Assembly: GCF_003688555.1 (NCBI RefSeq)
Contig: NZ_REFR01000009.1
Coordinates: forward strand, 741,187 to 805,186
Reading direction: 5' to 3'
Origin: Eilatimonas milleporae
GTDB lineage: Bacteria > Pseudomonadota > Alphaproteobacteria > Sphingomonadales > Kordiimonadaceae
Length of the DNA stretch: 64,000 bases
Positions 18,004-26,934 of the stretch are shown here, piece after piece (within the stretch, counting starts at the first letter, position 1; every line of letters starts with the position of its first letter). A program made the position numbers and the translations under genes. Under the pieces are notes generated by a model. It made no database searches. It worked only from the letters and a program-made list of their open reading frames with translations, and was not told the DNA's origin.

Positions 18004-19057
18004 TCTGAAGCTGTCCGATGATTTCAGCGGCCAGAATTTCATGACCCAGTCGGGTTATATGGTGCGAGCTTCTTTCAAAAACCCCTGCACTGTCCAACGC
18101 ACGGTCAAGGACAAGCGCACGAAACGAAACCACGGACAGGCCCTCAACCGACAGGCGCGCGGCAATATATCGCTCAAGGGCATTCATCATCTGGGCAAGC
18201 GCCGCCCGCCGGCCCGCCCAGTCTTCAAACATCCGGGGATCGTTGCTGAAAGGGCCGTATTTCAGCAATTCATCCGGGTCAACCTGGAAATCGGACGGCA
18301 TCAGCACGACAATTTTTTGCGCCGCCTCGGGGCCGCAGGCAAGAACGGCCTGAATATGCCTGACCATCTCGTCCGCAAGCGTGACACGCTCTGCCGCCGT
18401 CAGATTGTACAGAATTGGGTTCACCCCCGGCAAAGCATGCGTCATCAAAATCCCGCGTGACCGCGCAATCGCCAGGCGCATGTAAATCCGGCTGTGGCGC
18501 AACAAAAATCTGTGAAGGCCGCTGGACGCCGTGCCGCGACGTGTGCGCCCGCCCAGATAGATTTCGTCCAGATCATTTCCCAAATTGACGACGACAACCA
18601 TAAGCGCGGCGGACATCTCATTCGTCAACGCCCCGCCGCACACGGCATTTGACAGAAGCTCCATGTCCGTGGACGGGCTGGCGAAGATCCGGACACCATT
18701 GTCTTGAAAAAGCCGCTGGTGGACACGAAAACCGAACGTGTCCTCGAAATCGAGACCATACCCAAGGGCCTGCGAATCCCCGATAACAAGCGTGCCGGAA
18801 CTTGGGGCCGCATCAGGGTCGGCGGTCTCGTGAATGCGGGCCCCCATGGAATTGGTTTTGTAACGCACGGGTGGGCGGTCCGGAAAGGACACAAGCACAT
18901 TGTCGTTTTGGTAAAGGCTGGGGATGCCCGTTTCCTGATAGAAAAAGGGGATCGTCGGCAACCCGGCGAACACAAGCCGCAACACGATTTCCATGATCGC
19001 AATAACGGCCGACAGGCTGCACAGCAGGTAAACCAATATTTTGCCGGCCCTGACCAT
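17993..19057 (-). CDS. membrane-anchored SGNH hydrolase-like protein (first copy)
   Basis: A 354-residue protein with an N-terminal membrane helix (ILVYLLCSLSAVIAIMEIVL). The GDS block is LVIGDSQALGYGLDFEDTFG (Ser95). The C-terminal block reads SSHHITRLGHE: the His is kept, but the Asp expected three residues before it is Ser, so the catalytic pair looks incomplete. It may bind rather than cleave, or use another residue. It is distantly similar to the next gene (shared layout, GDSQ.xGxGL) and the two probably arose by duplication. It starts 17 bp after the DUF5989-like gene. Confidence 0.75.
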   Translation of the reverse strand: MVRAGKILVYLLCSLSAVIAIMEIVLRLVFAGLPTIPFFYQETGIPSLYQNDNVLVSFPDRPPVRYKTNSMGARIHETADPDAAPSSGTLVIGDSQALGYGLDFEDTFGFRVHQRLFQDNGVRIFASPSTDMELLSNAVCGGALTNEMSAALMVVVVNLGNDLDEIYLGGRTRRGTASSGLHRFLLRHSRIYMRLAIARSRGILMTHALPGVNPILYNLTAAERVTLADEMVRHIQAVLACGPEAAQKIVVLMPSDFQVDPDELLKYGPFSNDPRMFEDWAGRRAALAQMMNALERYIAARLSVEGLSVVSFRALVLDRALDSAGVFERSSHHITRLGHEILAAEIIGQLQNGE

Positions 19058-19073
19058 TCATACCCTCGCGGTC

Positions 19074-19274
19074 TTACAGGATCGGGTACACAAAAGGGGC
19101 AAGCGGCCCGGTCAGGGCCAGCAGGGCAATGACCAGTGCCAGGGACAACAGCACCAGCAACAACGGGATCAGAACATAGGATCTGGTTGCCCCGACCGCC
19201 TTCAGAATATCCCCCAAGGATATCATGACCGAGAAAACGACACGCCCGCGACGGGCCCACGACAGTCCTTTCAT
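19074..19274 (-). CDS. DUF5989-like small membrane protein
   Basis: A 66-residue protein whose ATG overlaps the carbamoyltransferase stop (ATGA), with GGGGGGGAA upstream. The C-terminal half, YVLIPLLLVLLSLALVIALLAL followed by TGPLAPFVYPIL, matches the pattern of DUF5989 proteins (a Leu-rich membrane helix and an APFIY-like end). These are commonly found directly after NodU-type carbamoyltransferases. It probably helps the carbamoyltransferase at the membrane. The family assignment is from memory of the pattern. Confidence 0.72.
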   Translation of the reverse strand: MKGLSWARRGRVVFSVMISLGDILKAVGATRSYVLIPLLLVLLSLALVIALLALTGPLAPFVYPIL

Positions 19275-21103
19275 TGTTCCCCCCCATGCCCGTTCAGTCT
19301 GGTGATGACGACATTTTCCACGCACAGAATGTCAAGGTCCATGCGTGCAAAAAACACCAGGGCCTCTTCAGCCGTGTTGATAAGCGGCTCCCCCGCCCCG
19401 TTGAACGAGGTGTTGAGAAGCGCCGCCACACCCGCATGGGCCTTGAACGCCTTCAGCAGTTCGTAAAAATCCGTGTGATCCTCACGGGTAACGATCTGGG
19501 GGCGGGTCGTGCCGTCGCTGTGAACGGCCGCCCGCACCTGATCCAGCGCCTCTTTGTCCACAGGCAGCGTGCTTTGCATCCATCTGCTCAGGTCCCGGTT
19601 GATCCGGCTGCCGAAAAGCGCTTCGGCATCCTCTTCGGCGACGCTCAACGCATAGGGTCTGAAGGCCGCTCTGAATTTGACCGCGCGGCTCAACCTTTCG
19701 GCTGTTTCAACACGGGCCGGGTGGCAGAGAATGGACCGTGCGCCAAGGGCGCGAGGGCCGAATTCCGCAGCCCCTGAAATCCATCCCACAATGGCCCCTT
19801 TGGAAAGCCCGTCGCAAACAAACCGCCGTTTCTCCGCATCGTCGTCGAAGGTCAATAAGGCCGGGCGGATGTCCGGGCTGCCGACATGACCGGCACGCCC
19901 GGCATCGGCCCAGTCCTCTTTGCTCAATTTACCGAACAGCGGCGCAAGGCGCCGCACATCGACACGCGGGCCCGAGTAGATTTGCCCGGACGCGGGCCGG
20001 GGCACAGGATGCCCCAGGTCGGAAAACCCCAGATACATGGCACCGACGGCACCGCCGCCATCACCCGGGTCCGGCGGGACGAAAACGTCGGAAAACAGGC
20101 CGCTGTCACGAATGCGGCTGTTTGCAACCGCGTTGAAGGCAAGACCCCCGGCCATGCAAAGCCGCTTTGAACCTGATTTGTCCCGTACGGTTTGCGCCAG
20201 CGCCTCGACAACCTCCTCGGTTTTCATTTGCAGACTGGCGGCCACATCGGCGGCCCTGCGATTGGTTATGCACGGCTTTTGCCGCTCAAGGGCGTCAAAG
20301 GATGAAAACCCTTTGCCGGCATGTCTGTACGGGCCGTCCAGTGCCTCGGAAAGCTTCGGTTTGTAAAAGCGGTCGGCATTGGCGGCAAAATCGAAATAAG
20401 ACGGGTCGATCCGGAACCGGCCGTCACCGTCCACCTGGATCAACCGATCAAAAAACGCCTTGAACGCAGGCTGCCCGTAGGATGCCAGGGCCATGGTGCT
20501 GCATTCGGAATTGTTGGGCTCAAACCCCAGATATCCGGTCAGCGCGGCATAGACGAGACCAAGCGAGTTCGGAAATTTTTGCAGCTGTATGGTGTCGATG
20601 CCGGCGTCCCTTGTGCCCTTGGCCAGCATGCCGCAATTGTCTTCCCCCACACCGTCAAGGGTCAGGATGGCCGCCTCGTCGAAAGGGGACGCATAAAACG
20701 CATAAGCAGCGTGGCTTAGATGGTGTTCCGCGAAAGCAACCTTGCGCGGGTCGACCCCAACCTCGCGCACGATTTTGGTCCGGACCCATAATTTATCGGA
20801 CATCCAGTGCAACATGGACCGCGAAAAGCTGAGGGGCCGCCAGGGGTAATGGGCAAGGTGCCGCTTCATGACATGAAGAAACTTGAAATGCGGGCGCTCG
20901 TAAAAAACGATACGGTCCAGCCGGTCGGCGTCGATACCGGCTTCGGCAAGACAGTGGTTGATCGCATTGACCGGGAAGGCCTGATCATGGCGAATACGGG
21001 TAAAGCGCTCTTCCGCGACCGCTGCGATCAACCGCCCGTCACCGCCGATCGCGGCGGCACTGTCATGATAATATGCGGACAGGCCCAGGACATATCTGGT
21101 CAT
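19271..21103 (-). CDS. NodU/TobZ-family carbamoyltransferase
   Basis: A 610-residue protein begun at the ATG at 21103 (GGGAG upstream; 4-bp overlap with the previous gene). It begins MTRYVLGLSAYYHDSAAA. AEHHLSHAAYAFYASPF is the metal-binding H-x3-H region of the Kae1-like domain, followed by LTLDGVGED, MAGGLAFNAVAN and, in the C-terminal YrdC-like part, WISGAAEFGPRALGARS. These are hallmarks of O-carbamoyltransferases, which move carbamoyl from carbamoyl phosphate via carbamoyl-AMP to a hydroxyl of a sugar or natural product. The acceptor here is unknown. Methyltransferases precede it and DUF5989/SGNH genes follow. Confidence 0.95.
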   Translation of the reverse strand: MTRYVLGLSAYYHDSAAAIGGDGRLIAAVAEERFTRIRHDQAFPVNAINHCLAEAGIDADRLDRIVFYERPHFKFLHVMKRHLAHYPWRPLSFSRSMLHWMSDKLWVRTKIVREVGVDPRKVAFAEHHLSHAAYAFYASPFDEAAILTLDGVGEDNCGMLAKGTRDAGIDTIQLQKFPNSLGLVYAALTGYLGFEPNNSECSTMALASYGQPAFKAFFDRLIQVDGDGRFRIDPSYFDFAANADRFYKPKLSEALDGPYRHAGKGFSSFDALERQKPCITNRRAADVAASLQMKTEEVVEALAQTVRDKSGSKRLCMAGGLAFNAVANSRIRDSGLFSDVFVPPDPGDGGGAVGAMYLGFSDLGHPVPRPASGQIYSGPRVDVRRLAPLFGKLSKEDWADAGRAGHVGSPDIRPALLTFDDDAEKRRFVCDGLSKGAIVGWISGAAEFGPRALGARSILCHPARVETAERLSRAVKFRAAFRPYALSVAEEDAEALFGSRINRDLSRWMQSTLPVDKEALDQVRAAVHSDGTTRPQIVTREDHTDFYELLKAFKAHAGVAALLNTSFNGAGEPLINTAEEALVFFARMDLDILCVENVVITRLNGHGGEQ

Positions 21104-22734
21104 TGGATACTCCCGGCCATCGCATCGGGCTGGCGGCGCGGGGCATGCGCCGGCTCCGCCAGCCGTGGGGGCTTTTCTATGATCAGGACAAGAAACTGGC
21201 GCAGGTCGGGGCCGAAATGCAGGCCTTCGCAGGCCGGCTGAAAATCCAGACGCCCGCATCCGATCCGGCTCAGGATCGTCTGAAACCGCTCGTCGAATTC
21301 GGCCCGGTCATAAGCCCGGAAATCCAGATCAACACCGTGATCTTGCAGCACCGACCGGATGACAAGATATTTTTCATGCTGTCCGCACAGAAGCGGCGCC
21401 TGCGGGTCCATGCCCAGAAACTCCGCCAGTGACACGACCCTGGCACGGGCACCCAGCGTTTCCGCGCAGTCGACCAGCGCGCCGAAATGGGTGCTGTGCT
21501 CCGTGTGATTGAGATGATCGACACATCTGTTGCCCGAGACAAGATCGCCGAACTCCGAGATGAAGGCCCGCCCGCCCGGCTTCAGCGCCCGCAGGACATT
21601 TTCCAGAAACGCGAAACAACCGGTTGCGGTCCTGACCGTCCCGGCCGCCCCCATCATGCGCAGATCGGCGATCACCTCGTTACAGACAATGACATCAAAC
21701 GCATCCCGGCCCGGCAACGCGTCCTCCGCATTGCCGTGAAAATACCGGACATGGTCAAAGGATTTCAGCGCCTGTTTCTGTCGTTGCAGCAGGTGATCCG
21801 ACAGGTCCTGAAGGGTATAGCACAAAGGATGGTCCTTGGGCGCGGCCCCCAGAAAGGCCCTCAGAAAGGCTCCTGCCAGATCGCCTGTTCCGCCGCCGAC
21901 CTCAAGAATATCCGACACCGCCCGCAGGTCCGCGTGCCGGGCGACTGCCCGCAGGAAGGCGGCCCCGTACGCCTGCCCGTCCAGCATGGCCGTCGGCCGG
22001 CGGAAGCTGTGGGCGACCGTTGTCTCCACCCAGTCGAAATTCCACAGGCCGTCGATCTCCAGACCCTCATAATAAGCGGTCGGGTCTGTCGCGGATGTCG
22101 CGCGGATATAATTCTGAAACGGGAAATGCCAGGGCGCCTTCAGGCTGGCGCTGAAAATGCTTGGGTCGACCAGCCGGATCATCTGGCGGTTTGGATCGCT
22201 CAGGTACAAGAGCCCGTCACGGATCTCCCGCGGCGTGAAGGAAGTCGTCCGCAAAAAATCCCCGAAACAAGTCTCCGCCTCGGCGGCACGCAACAGGGCG
22301 GCATGAACGGCCTGAAGGGGTTCGCAAACGACTTTCGGTGCCTCGGCCGTTCTCGGCAGGTGGCAGTCGATCAGCGTTTCCAGACGGTATAGCCGCACAG
22401 GCGCCGTCTTCAGCGTATAGACGGCCGGCACATGCGCCGGAACGACAAGCCTGTGATGCGCCCACGCGTGCCACCACGTGTCCGGGTCCGTGGACCCTTC
22501 TTCCACCGTCTCGAACCCCAGCCCGGCGAATATGTCAAGCAGGGCGGCGCGGGCATCGGGCGCAAGTCCGCCATCACCGTGCAGCGCCGCGTGCATCTCG
22601 GGGCTCAGTTCATGGGCCAGCCCCGTGAACCTGTGGGCAACGCCGTATGGCGACCGCTCGGGATAAAAGGCATTGCGAAGGAACACCACGCTCGGCAATG
22701 CCGCCAGACGGGATATGTCCACCCGACCGGTCAT
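21100..22734 (-). CDS. SAM-dependent methyltransferase (544 aa, second of pair)
   Basis: The N-terminal 200 residues are of unknown type. The methyltransferase core begins at DILEVGGGTGDLAGAF (residues 275-290, the SAM glycine loop), continues with YTLQDLSDHLLQRQKQAL, CNEVIADL and LKPGGRAFISEFGD. The layout (LEVGGGTGDLA, then a strand ending in an acidic residue, then NEV) recalls MidA-like or small-molecule class I methyltransferases. It overlaps both neighbours by 4 bp (ATGA), so translation is coupled in the order MT1, MT2, carbamoyltransferase. Substrate unknown. Confidence 0.78.
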   Translation of the reverse strand: MTGRVDISRLAALPSVVFLRNAFYPERSPYGVAHRFTGLAHELSPEMHAALHGDGGLAPDARAALLDIFAGLGFETVEEGSTDPDTWWHAWAHHRLVVPAHVPAVYTLKTAPVRLYRLETLIDCHLPRTAEAPKVVCEPLQAVHAALLRAAEAETCFGDFLRTTSFTPREIRDGLLYLSDPNRQMIRLVDPSIFSASLKAPWHFPFQNYIRATSATDPTAYYEGLEIDGLWNFDWVETTVAHSFRRPTAMLDGQAYGAAFLRAVARHADLRAVSDILEVGGGTGDLAGAFLRAFLGAAPKDHPLCYTLQDLSDHLLQRQKQALKSFDHVRYFHGNAEDALPGRDAFDVIVCNEVIADLRMMGAAGTVRTATGCFAFLENVLRALKPGGRAFISEFGDLVSGNRCVDHLNHTEHSTHFGALVDCAETLGARARVVSLAEFLGMDPQAPLLCGQHEKYLVIRSVLQDHGVDLDFRAYDRAEFDERFQTILSRIGCGRLDFQPACEGLHFGPDLRQFLVLIIEKPPRLAEPAHAPRRQPDAMAGSIQ

Positions 22735-23903
22735 GGGCGCAGCTCCAGCATTTCAAGGGCATGGCGGACATGATAGCCGCCCAGCACCCGCCGCTCGAAC
22801 AGGTCCGTGACCAGATCGTCGCCCTGTGCCTTGTCCAGCGCGAAACGCGCCGCCAGCTTCCCGATGGCCCGTGTTTCCACGGGCGCGCGGAACGCCTCGA
22901 TGAAATCGCGGGCCGTGGTGCTGACCACGAAAGGCGGCACCATCCGCGACCCGGTGGCGACAAGATATCCGTCGTCGCCGTCCAGCGGGATCGTTTTGAC
23001 CCCGTCGGGCAGGCACAGCGCCCCGCAGTCGGGCCATGCCAGGACACCACGGCGCCGCCCCGCCGGCTTGACAGCGCACAGCATGCCCGAGACATCCGGC
23101 ATGTTCAGGCGGACGATGGTGAAGTCCCGCGCCAGGCGGTCATAAAAACGTGCCACGGCGTTTTCATCGCCGCTGTGCCAACCGTCGTCGGCGAAACTGG
23201 CGTCGAACAGCAGGAAACCGCTGCCCCCCAGCCGCCTTTGCAGCAGACCCAGACAGGTGTCCGGGTTGGCCACGTGATCCAGCACATCGATTGCCAGTAT
23301 CAGATCGCAGTCCCCGGCAGGCCTGCCGCCGGTATACAGGGTGCCGAGGCTCAGTTCCCGACCGCAGAACCGCACGAAGCGCCGTTTCACATGATTGGTG
23401 TCCGAATACCGGACAGTGATGCCCCGCCCGGCCAGGGCAAGGGCGAACCGTCCGCCGCCGCCACCGAAATCATGGACACTGGCGACACCAAGGTCCGCCA
23501 CCATATCCAGATAGCACTGGTCGCGGTACTTCAGGCGGTCGGATGTGCAATGTTCCCACACATCCTCGATCAATGCCGCCATCAGCCAGAAATAGGCCGA
23601 CTTGGTTTCCCGGGCGGCGTCCTCGGGCTCCGGCGGGAACCCGGTTTTGCGGGCCGCCGGGATCTGTCCGGGCACGTCCGCCACGACGAAGCGGAAAAAC
23701 AGGTCGGTCCATTCGGGCAGCGAGAACCGCCCGGTGGCCACGGTGTTCCGGCTCATACCCGCCAAGGCGAACAGGTTTCGGAAAAACCTGTCTTCGCTGT
23801 CCGGATACTTGAACGAGGCGGCGGGGACGCGGTACCCGAAGGCCGCTTCAAAAAGGTCCACGGCCTTGCGGAATATCACGGCCCCGCAGTGCGATCCGGT
23901 CAT
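22731..23903 (-). CDS. SAM-dependent methyltransferase with C-terminal helical domain (first of pair)
   Basis: A 390-residue protein. The class I methyltransferase core is at about 140-250: VHDFGGGGGRFALALAGRG (SAM loop), RYSDTN, CDLILAIDVLDHVANP and GFLLFDASF. The C-terminal 90 residues are separate: VETRAIGKLAARFALDKAQG followed by a DLVTDLFERRVL segment looks like a small winged-helix domain of the sort found in RiPP recognition or PqqD-like modules. That reading is a guess from pattern. It overlaps the next gene by 4 bp. The preceding gene, 30 bp upstream, encodes an exported unknown protein. Confidence 0.75.
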   Translation of the reverse strand: MTGSHCGAVIFRKAVDLFEAAFGYRVPAASFKYPDSEDRFFRNLFALAGMSRNTVATGRFSLPEWTDLFFRFVVADVPGQIPAARKTGFPPEPEDAARETKSAYFWLMAALIEDVWEHCTSDRLKYRDQCYLDMVADLGVASVHDFGGGGGRFALALAGRGITVRYSDTNHVKRRFVRFCGRELSLGTLYTGGRPAGDCDLILAIDVLDHVANPDTCLGLLQRRLGGSGFLLFDASFADDGWHSGDENAVARFYDRLARDFTIVRLNMPDVSGMLCAVKPAGRRRGVLAWPDCGALCLPDGVKTIPLDGDDGYLVATGSRMVPPFVVSTTARDFIEAFRAPVETRAIGKLAARFALDKAQGDDLVTDLFERRVLGGYHVRHALEMLELRP

Positions 23904-23933
23904 ACGGACGGATATCCGGACTGTGCGCGTGCG

Positions 23934-25022
23934 CTATTGCAGCCGGTCAATCGCCAGCCTCAGCAATTCCACTCTGGGATCGTCGCTGTCGCCCCTCGGC
24001 AGGTCGGCCAGTTCGGCGACCTCCGCCCGGCGGATTTTGTTGCCTCTGGACCGCGCGTCAAGCTCGGCCAGTCCGAACCGGCCCCATGCCACACCGGCCT
24101 CGTCCTTCAGGGCTTCGGCCTCGCGGATGGACTGGTTGTAAAGGTCGGTGGCCCGCTCGGTCCTGCCGCGCAGCCCCTCATAACGGGCAAGCGTCCATTT
24201 GGCGATCATGATCTCCTTGGCCTGGTCGCTTGTCATCATCTGCCGGGTCTCAAGGCCCATTTTCGCGGCCTGATAGCCCATTTTCAGCGCCCTGTCGGAC
24301 ATCTCGCCGATATCGGGGATCATGTAGGACGCGATATTGTGATAGATTTCGGCGATCCGCAGCATCAGGGCCTCGTCCAAAACCGTGTTGTCCTTGGCCC
24401 CCAGGCTTTTCAGCGTTCTTTCGTTGAACGCCATGGCCGCCTTGGAAATGGCCAGAAGCTCGCGCTCATTCTCATTGGTCAGGTCATTGCCCTGCTGATT
24501 CAGATAGACAATGTCGGTGATGGTCCACAAATATTCAAAGGCGACTTTTTCCGGATGGCCTTCGCCCTCGATCGCCGCCACCGCCGCGTCGGTCTTGCCG
24601 GCCTTGACCAGCAGCATGGCCTGACGCGATGTCTCGCGCAGCCGCAGCGAATCCTCAAAGGCGCGGGTGTCCCGTTGCAGGGATGCCATCTTCTCGCCGT
24701 CACGCGTGCCCAGATTGGCCCTGTCCCGGTACAGCCGCATCAGGGCGACCGTCTCGGGCGCCGTCGGAGCCGTCATCTGCTGGCGGAAGGCCACATAGTC
24801 GCTCGGCATGAACAGGTCCGACCGCAGCGCCGCCAGATCGTGGCTGGACCGGTTGCCGTGCGCCTGCGCCTGCCACCCGTTCAACTGAAAGGCGCCACCG
24901 GCTGCCAGGGTGCCGATGATCAGCCGCCGCATGGTCTTGTCGCCGCTCATCACGCCGCCCTGTTGTGTTTTTTTCTTCTTCGACTCTTGAGAATTTTTCT
25001 TCGTCGAATCTTTTTTCGTCAT
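23934..25022 (-). CDS. unknown protein, probably exported, helical repeats
   Basis: A 362-residue protein not recognised. The start at 25022 follows GAGGAATGATCTG; an ATG at 25037 is in frame but has no ribosome site. The first 25 residues are Lys-rich (MTKKDSTKKNSQ...KKKKTQQGG). KTMRRLIIGTLAAGGAFQLNG then looks like a Tat or Sec signal with a twin Arg, ending at AQAHG. The rest is soluble and helical, with TPR-like pairs (RYEGLRGRTERATDLYNQSI, EAEALKDEAGVAWGRFGLAEL). It sits between radical SAM enzyme 2 and methyltransferase 1 in the operon. It could be a carrier, scaffold or precursor for the modifying enzymes. There is no evidence for a specific role. Confidence 0.72.
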   Translation of the reverse strand: MTKKDSTKKNSQESKKKKTQQGGVMSGDKTMRRLIIGTLAAGGAFQLNGWQAQAHGNRSSHDLAALRSDLFMPSDYVAFRQQMTAPTAPETVALMRLYRDRANLGTRDGEKMASLQRDTRAFEDSLRLRETSRQAMLLVKAGKTDAAVAAIEGEGHPEKVAFEYLWTITDIVYLNQQGNDLTNENERELLAISKAAMAFNERTLKSLGAKDNTVLDEALMLRIAEIYHNIASYMIPDIGEMSDRALKMGYQAAKMGLETRQMMTSDQAKEIMIAKWTLARYEGLRGRTERATDLYNQSIREAEALKDEAGVAWGRFGLAELDARSRGNKIRRAEVAELADLPRGDSDDPRVELLRLAIDRLQ

Positions 25023-25062
25023 CAGATCATTCCTCATCAAAAAGCCGGAAACCCCCGACGGT

Positions 25063-26934
25063 TCACGCTATTCGAAGACAAATCGGGTCGCCGCGCCCGT
25101 CCTGTGGCATGTCATCGCCGGCAAAGGCGGCCATGGCGGACGCGTCCATCTCCCGTGACTGGAGGGAGAAGTCAGCCCCGTAACTCATCAAAAACCACCG
25201 GCCGGCTGCCCCGGACACCGGGCCGGCGGATACACAGTCACGCACAGCTACTGGATTGTTACTCAGAATATGACGAATTAAACCTATGATATCATATTTA
25301 CAATTTATAAGCCACGCATAATCTAGCGCCTCTTCCGGGTTGCTGAGCGACAGCGCCCGCATTTCCGCGCTGACCCGGCTCACCTGGGCAAGCTCCGCCA
25401 GGTAGGAGGCCTGCGGCCGGTGCGACAAAGTCTCGATCAGGTGCAGAAAGCGCGCGGCCACCGTCTCCGTCACCGTGGACGATGACGCGAACTCGAAGGG
25501 CCGCTCCCCGACCATGGCCGCGAACAGGCTCGACAGCCGGCCGCCGAAATAGGTCCGGACCACATGACTGAGAAAGGGGGTGCCGATTTCGGGCGCGATG
25601 AAATTGACAAAGGTGGAGGCGGCGATGATCCGCCAGCGCGGGCACTCGGACGGATAATGGTAAAAGACCGAGAAAACCTCCGGATGGGCGGCGATCATAT
25701 CCCGGTCCAACAACACGTCGGCCTCCGGCCCGATCCCGTCGAAGCGGATCGGCCGGCCCTCGGCGTCCAGACTGGTGCCCGGCTCCGGGGACAGCATATG
25801 CAGCTGGGTGCGCAGCTTTTGCGGCTCCAGCGCCCAGAGATCGCCGATCAGGTCCAGGGTGGCGTTCTGGTCATCCACCGTTTCCTCCGGGAACCCCGTG
25901 ATGAAGGAGGCCGTACAGTTGAGCCCACGGTCCACGACCAGAGACAGCGCCGCCCGGGTTTTCGCCAGGTCGAGATTCTTCCGCACCACCGCCTGCAGGC
26001 GCTGCGACCCGGTTTCAATACCGAAATAGATATCGACACAGCCGGCACCGATCAGATCGTCCAACAGGTCCAGGTCCAGCGTGTCGGCACGCATGGAGCA
26101 TTTCCAGGTGAACCCCCGGTCTTTCACCATGGCGCAAAACTGCCGCAGGCTTTTCTTGTTCAGCCCGAACAGATCGTGATTCATATTGAAAAAGGTGGTG
26201 CCGAACCGGGCCCGGCACGCCTCCATCTCCTCCAGAATGCGGTCGTTGGATTTCAGCCGGTACCGCCGCTGAAAGAATTGCGCCGTCGAACAGAAGGTGC
26301 AGGCAAAGGGGCAGCCGCGCCCGGCTTCCACGCTCAATTCGCAATTCTGCAGATATTTCGCCGGGTAGAAGTCCAGCGCCGGCGCCGGAATGGCGTTGAT
26401 GTCGATCAGGTCGCGCTCGGCCCCGGTCTCGACCAGATCGCCGCCCGCCCGGTAAATCAGGTTGGGGATATGGTCCAGGCTGCCGCCCGTCGCCAGCGCC
26501 TCCACCAGCGGCACGATCAGATTTTCGGCCTCATATTTCACCACAAGGTCAAAGACCGGAAAGTCCTCCATCAGCCGGCGGCCGACAATGGTCGCATGGG
26601 GGCCGCCGATAATAATCGCCCCGGTGAAACCCGCCTCCCGCATGTATTGCGCCACCCGGATGACAAAGGGCAGCGTGCGCCCGTAAGCGGTGAACCCGAC
26701 GATATCCGGCGCCCGGTCGAGGCAGTGCCGCGCCCAGTGGACGAGAAAGGCATCCGTCAGGTCGGAAAAGTCGCTCTCGGTGAACAGGATTTTGGGGTCG
26801 ACAATGGCCGGTGCGTGTCCCGCCTGCCGCAGGATGGTCGCCAGGCTCATCAGTCCCAGATGCGGGTCGGGCTTGGCCATCGTGCGGCCGCTGCTGCGAT
26901 AGACGAACATATTGTCGTTCAGAAGAACCTTCAT
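25063..26934 (-). CDS. B12-binding-type radical SAM enzyme 2
   Basis: A 623-residue protein. Residues 1-160 resemble a cobalamin-binding Rossmann domain (HLGLMSLATILRQAGH, DIVGFTAYGRTLPFV, AIIIGGPHATI) without the D-x-H-x-x-G motif. The radical SAM cluster motif is RGCPFACTFC (Cys208, Cys212, Cys215; canonical C-x3-C-x2-C), followed by IYFGIETGSQR and CTASFITGFPEE. About 150 residues of unknown type follow. B12 radical SAM enzymes often methylate unactivated carbons or phosphinates, or rearrange carbon skeletons. Its ATG overlaps the cupin-like gene stop (ATGA). It is the second of two such enzymes in this operon. Confidence 0.9.
   Translation of the reverse strand: MKVLLNDNMFVYRSSGRTMAKPDPHLGLMSLATILRQAGHAPAIVDPKILFTESDFSDLTDAFLVHWARHCLDRAPDIVGFTAYGRTLPFVIRVAQYMREAGFTGAIIIGGPHATIVGRRLMEDFPVFDLVVKYEAENLIVPLVEALATGGSLDHIPNLIYRAGGDLVETGAERDLIDINAIPAPALDFYPAKYLQNCELSVEAGRGCPFACTFCSTAQFFQRRYRLKSNDRILEEMEACRARFGTTFFNMNHDLFGLNKKSLRQFCAMVKDRGFTWKCSMRADTLDLDLLDDLIGAGCVDIYFGIETGSQRLQAVVRKNLDLAKTRAALSLVVDRGLNCTASFITGFPEETVDDQNATLDLIGDLWALEPQKLRTQLHMLSPEPGTSLDAEGRPIRFDGIGPEADVLLDRDMIAAHPEVFSVFYHYPSECPRWRIIAASTFVNFIAPEIGTPFLSHVVRTYFGGRLSSLFAAMVGERPFEFASSSTVTETVAARFLHLIETLSHRPQASYLAELAQVSRVSAEMRALSLSNPEEALDYAWLINCKYDIIGLIRHILSNNPVAVRDCVSAGPVSGAAGRWFLMSYGADFSLQSREMDASAMAAFAGDDMPQDGRGDPICLRIA

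Noticed and set aside
22647..25289. 880-codon plus-strand frame opposite the methyltransferase and unknown genes
   Set aside because: It spans three well-supported minus-strand genes and has no recognisable protein features.
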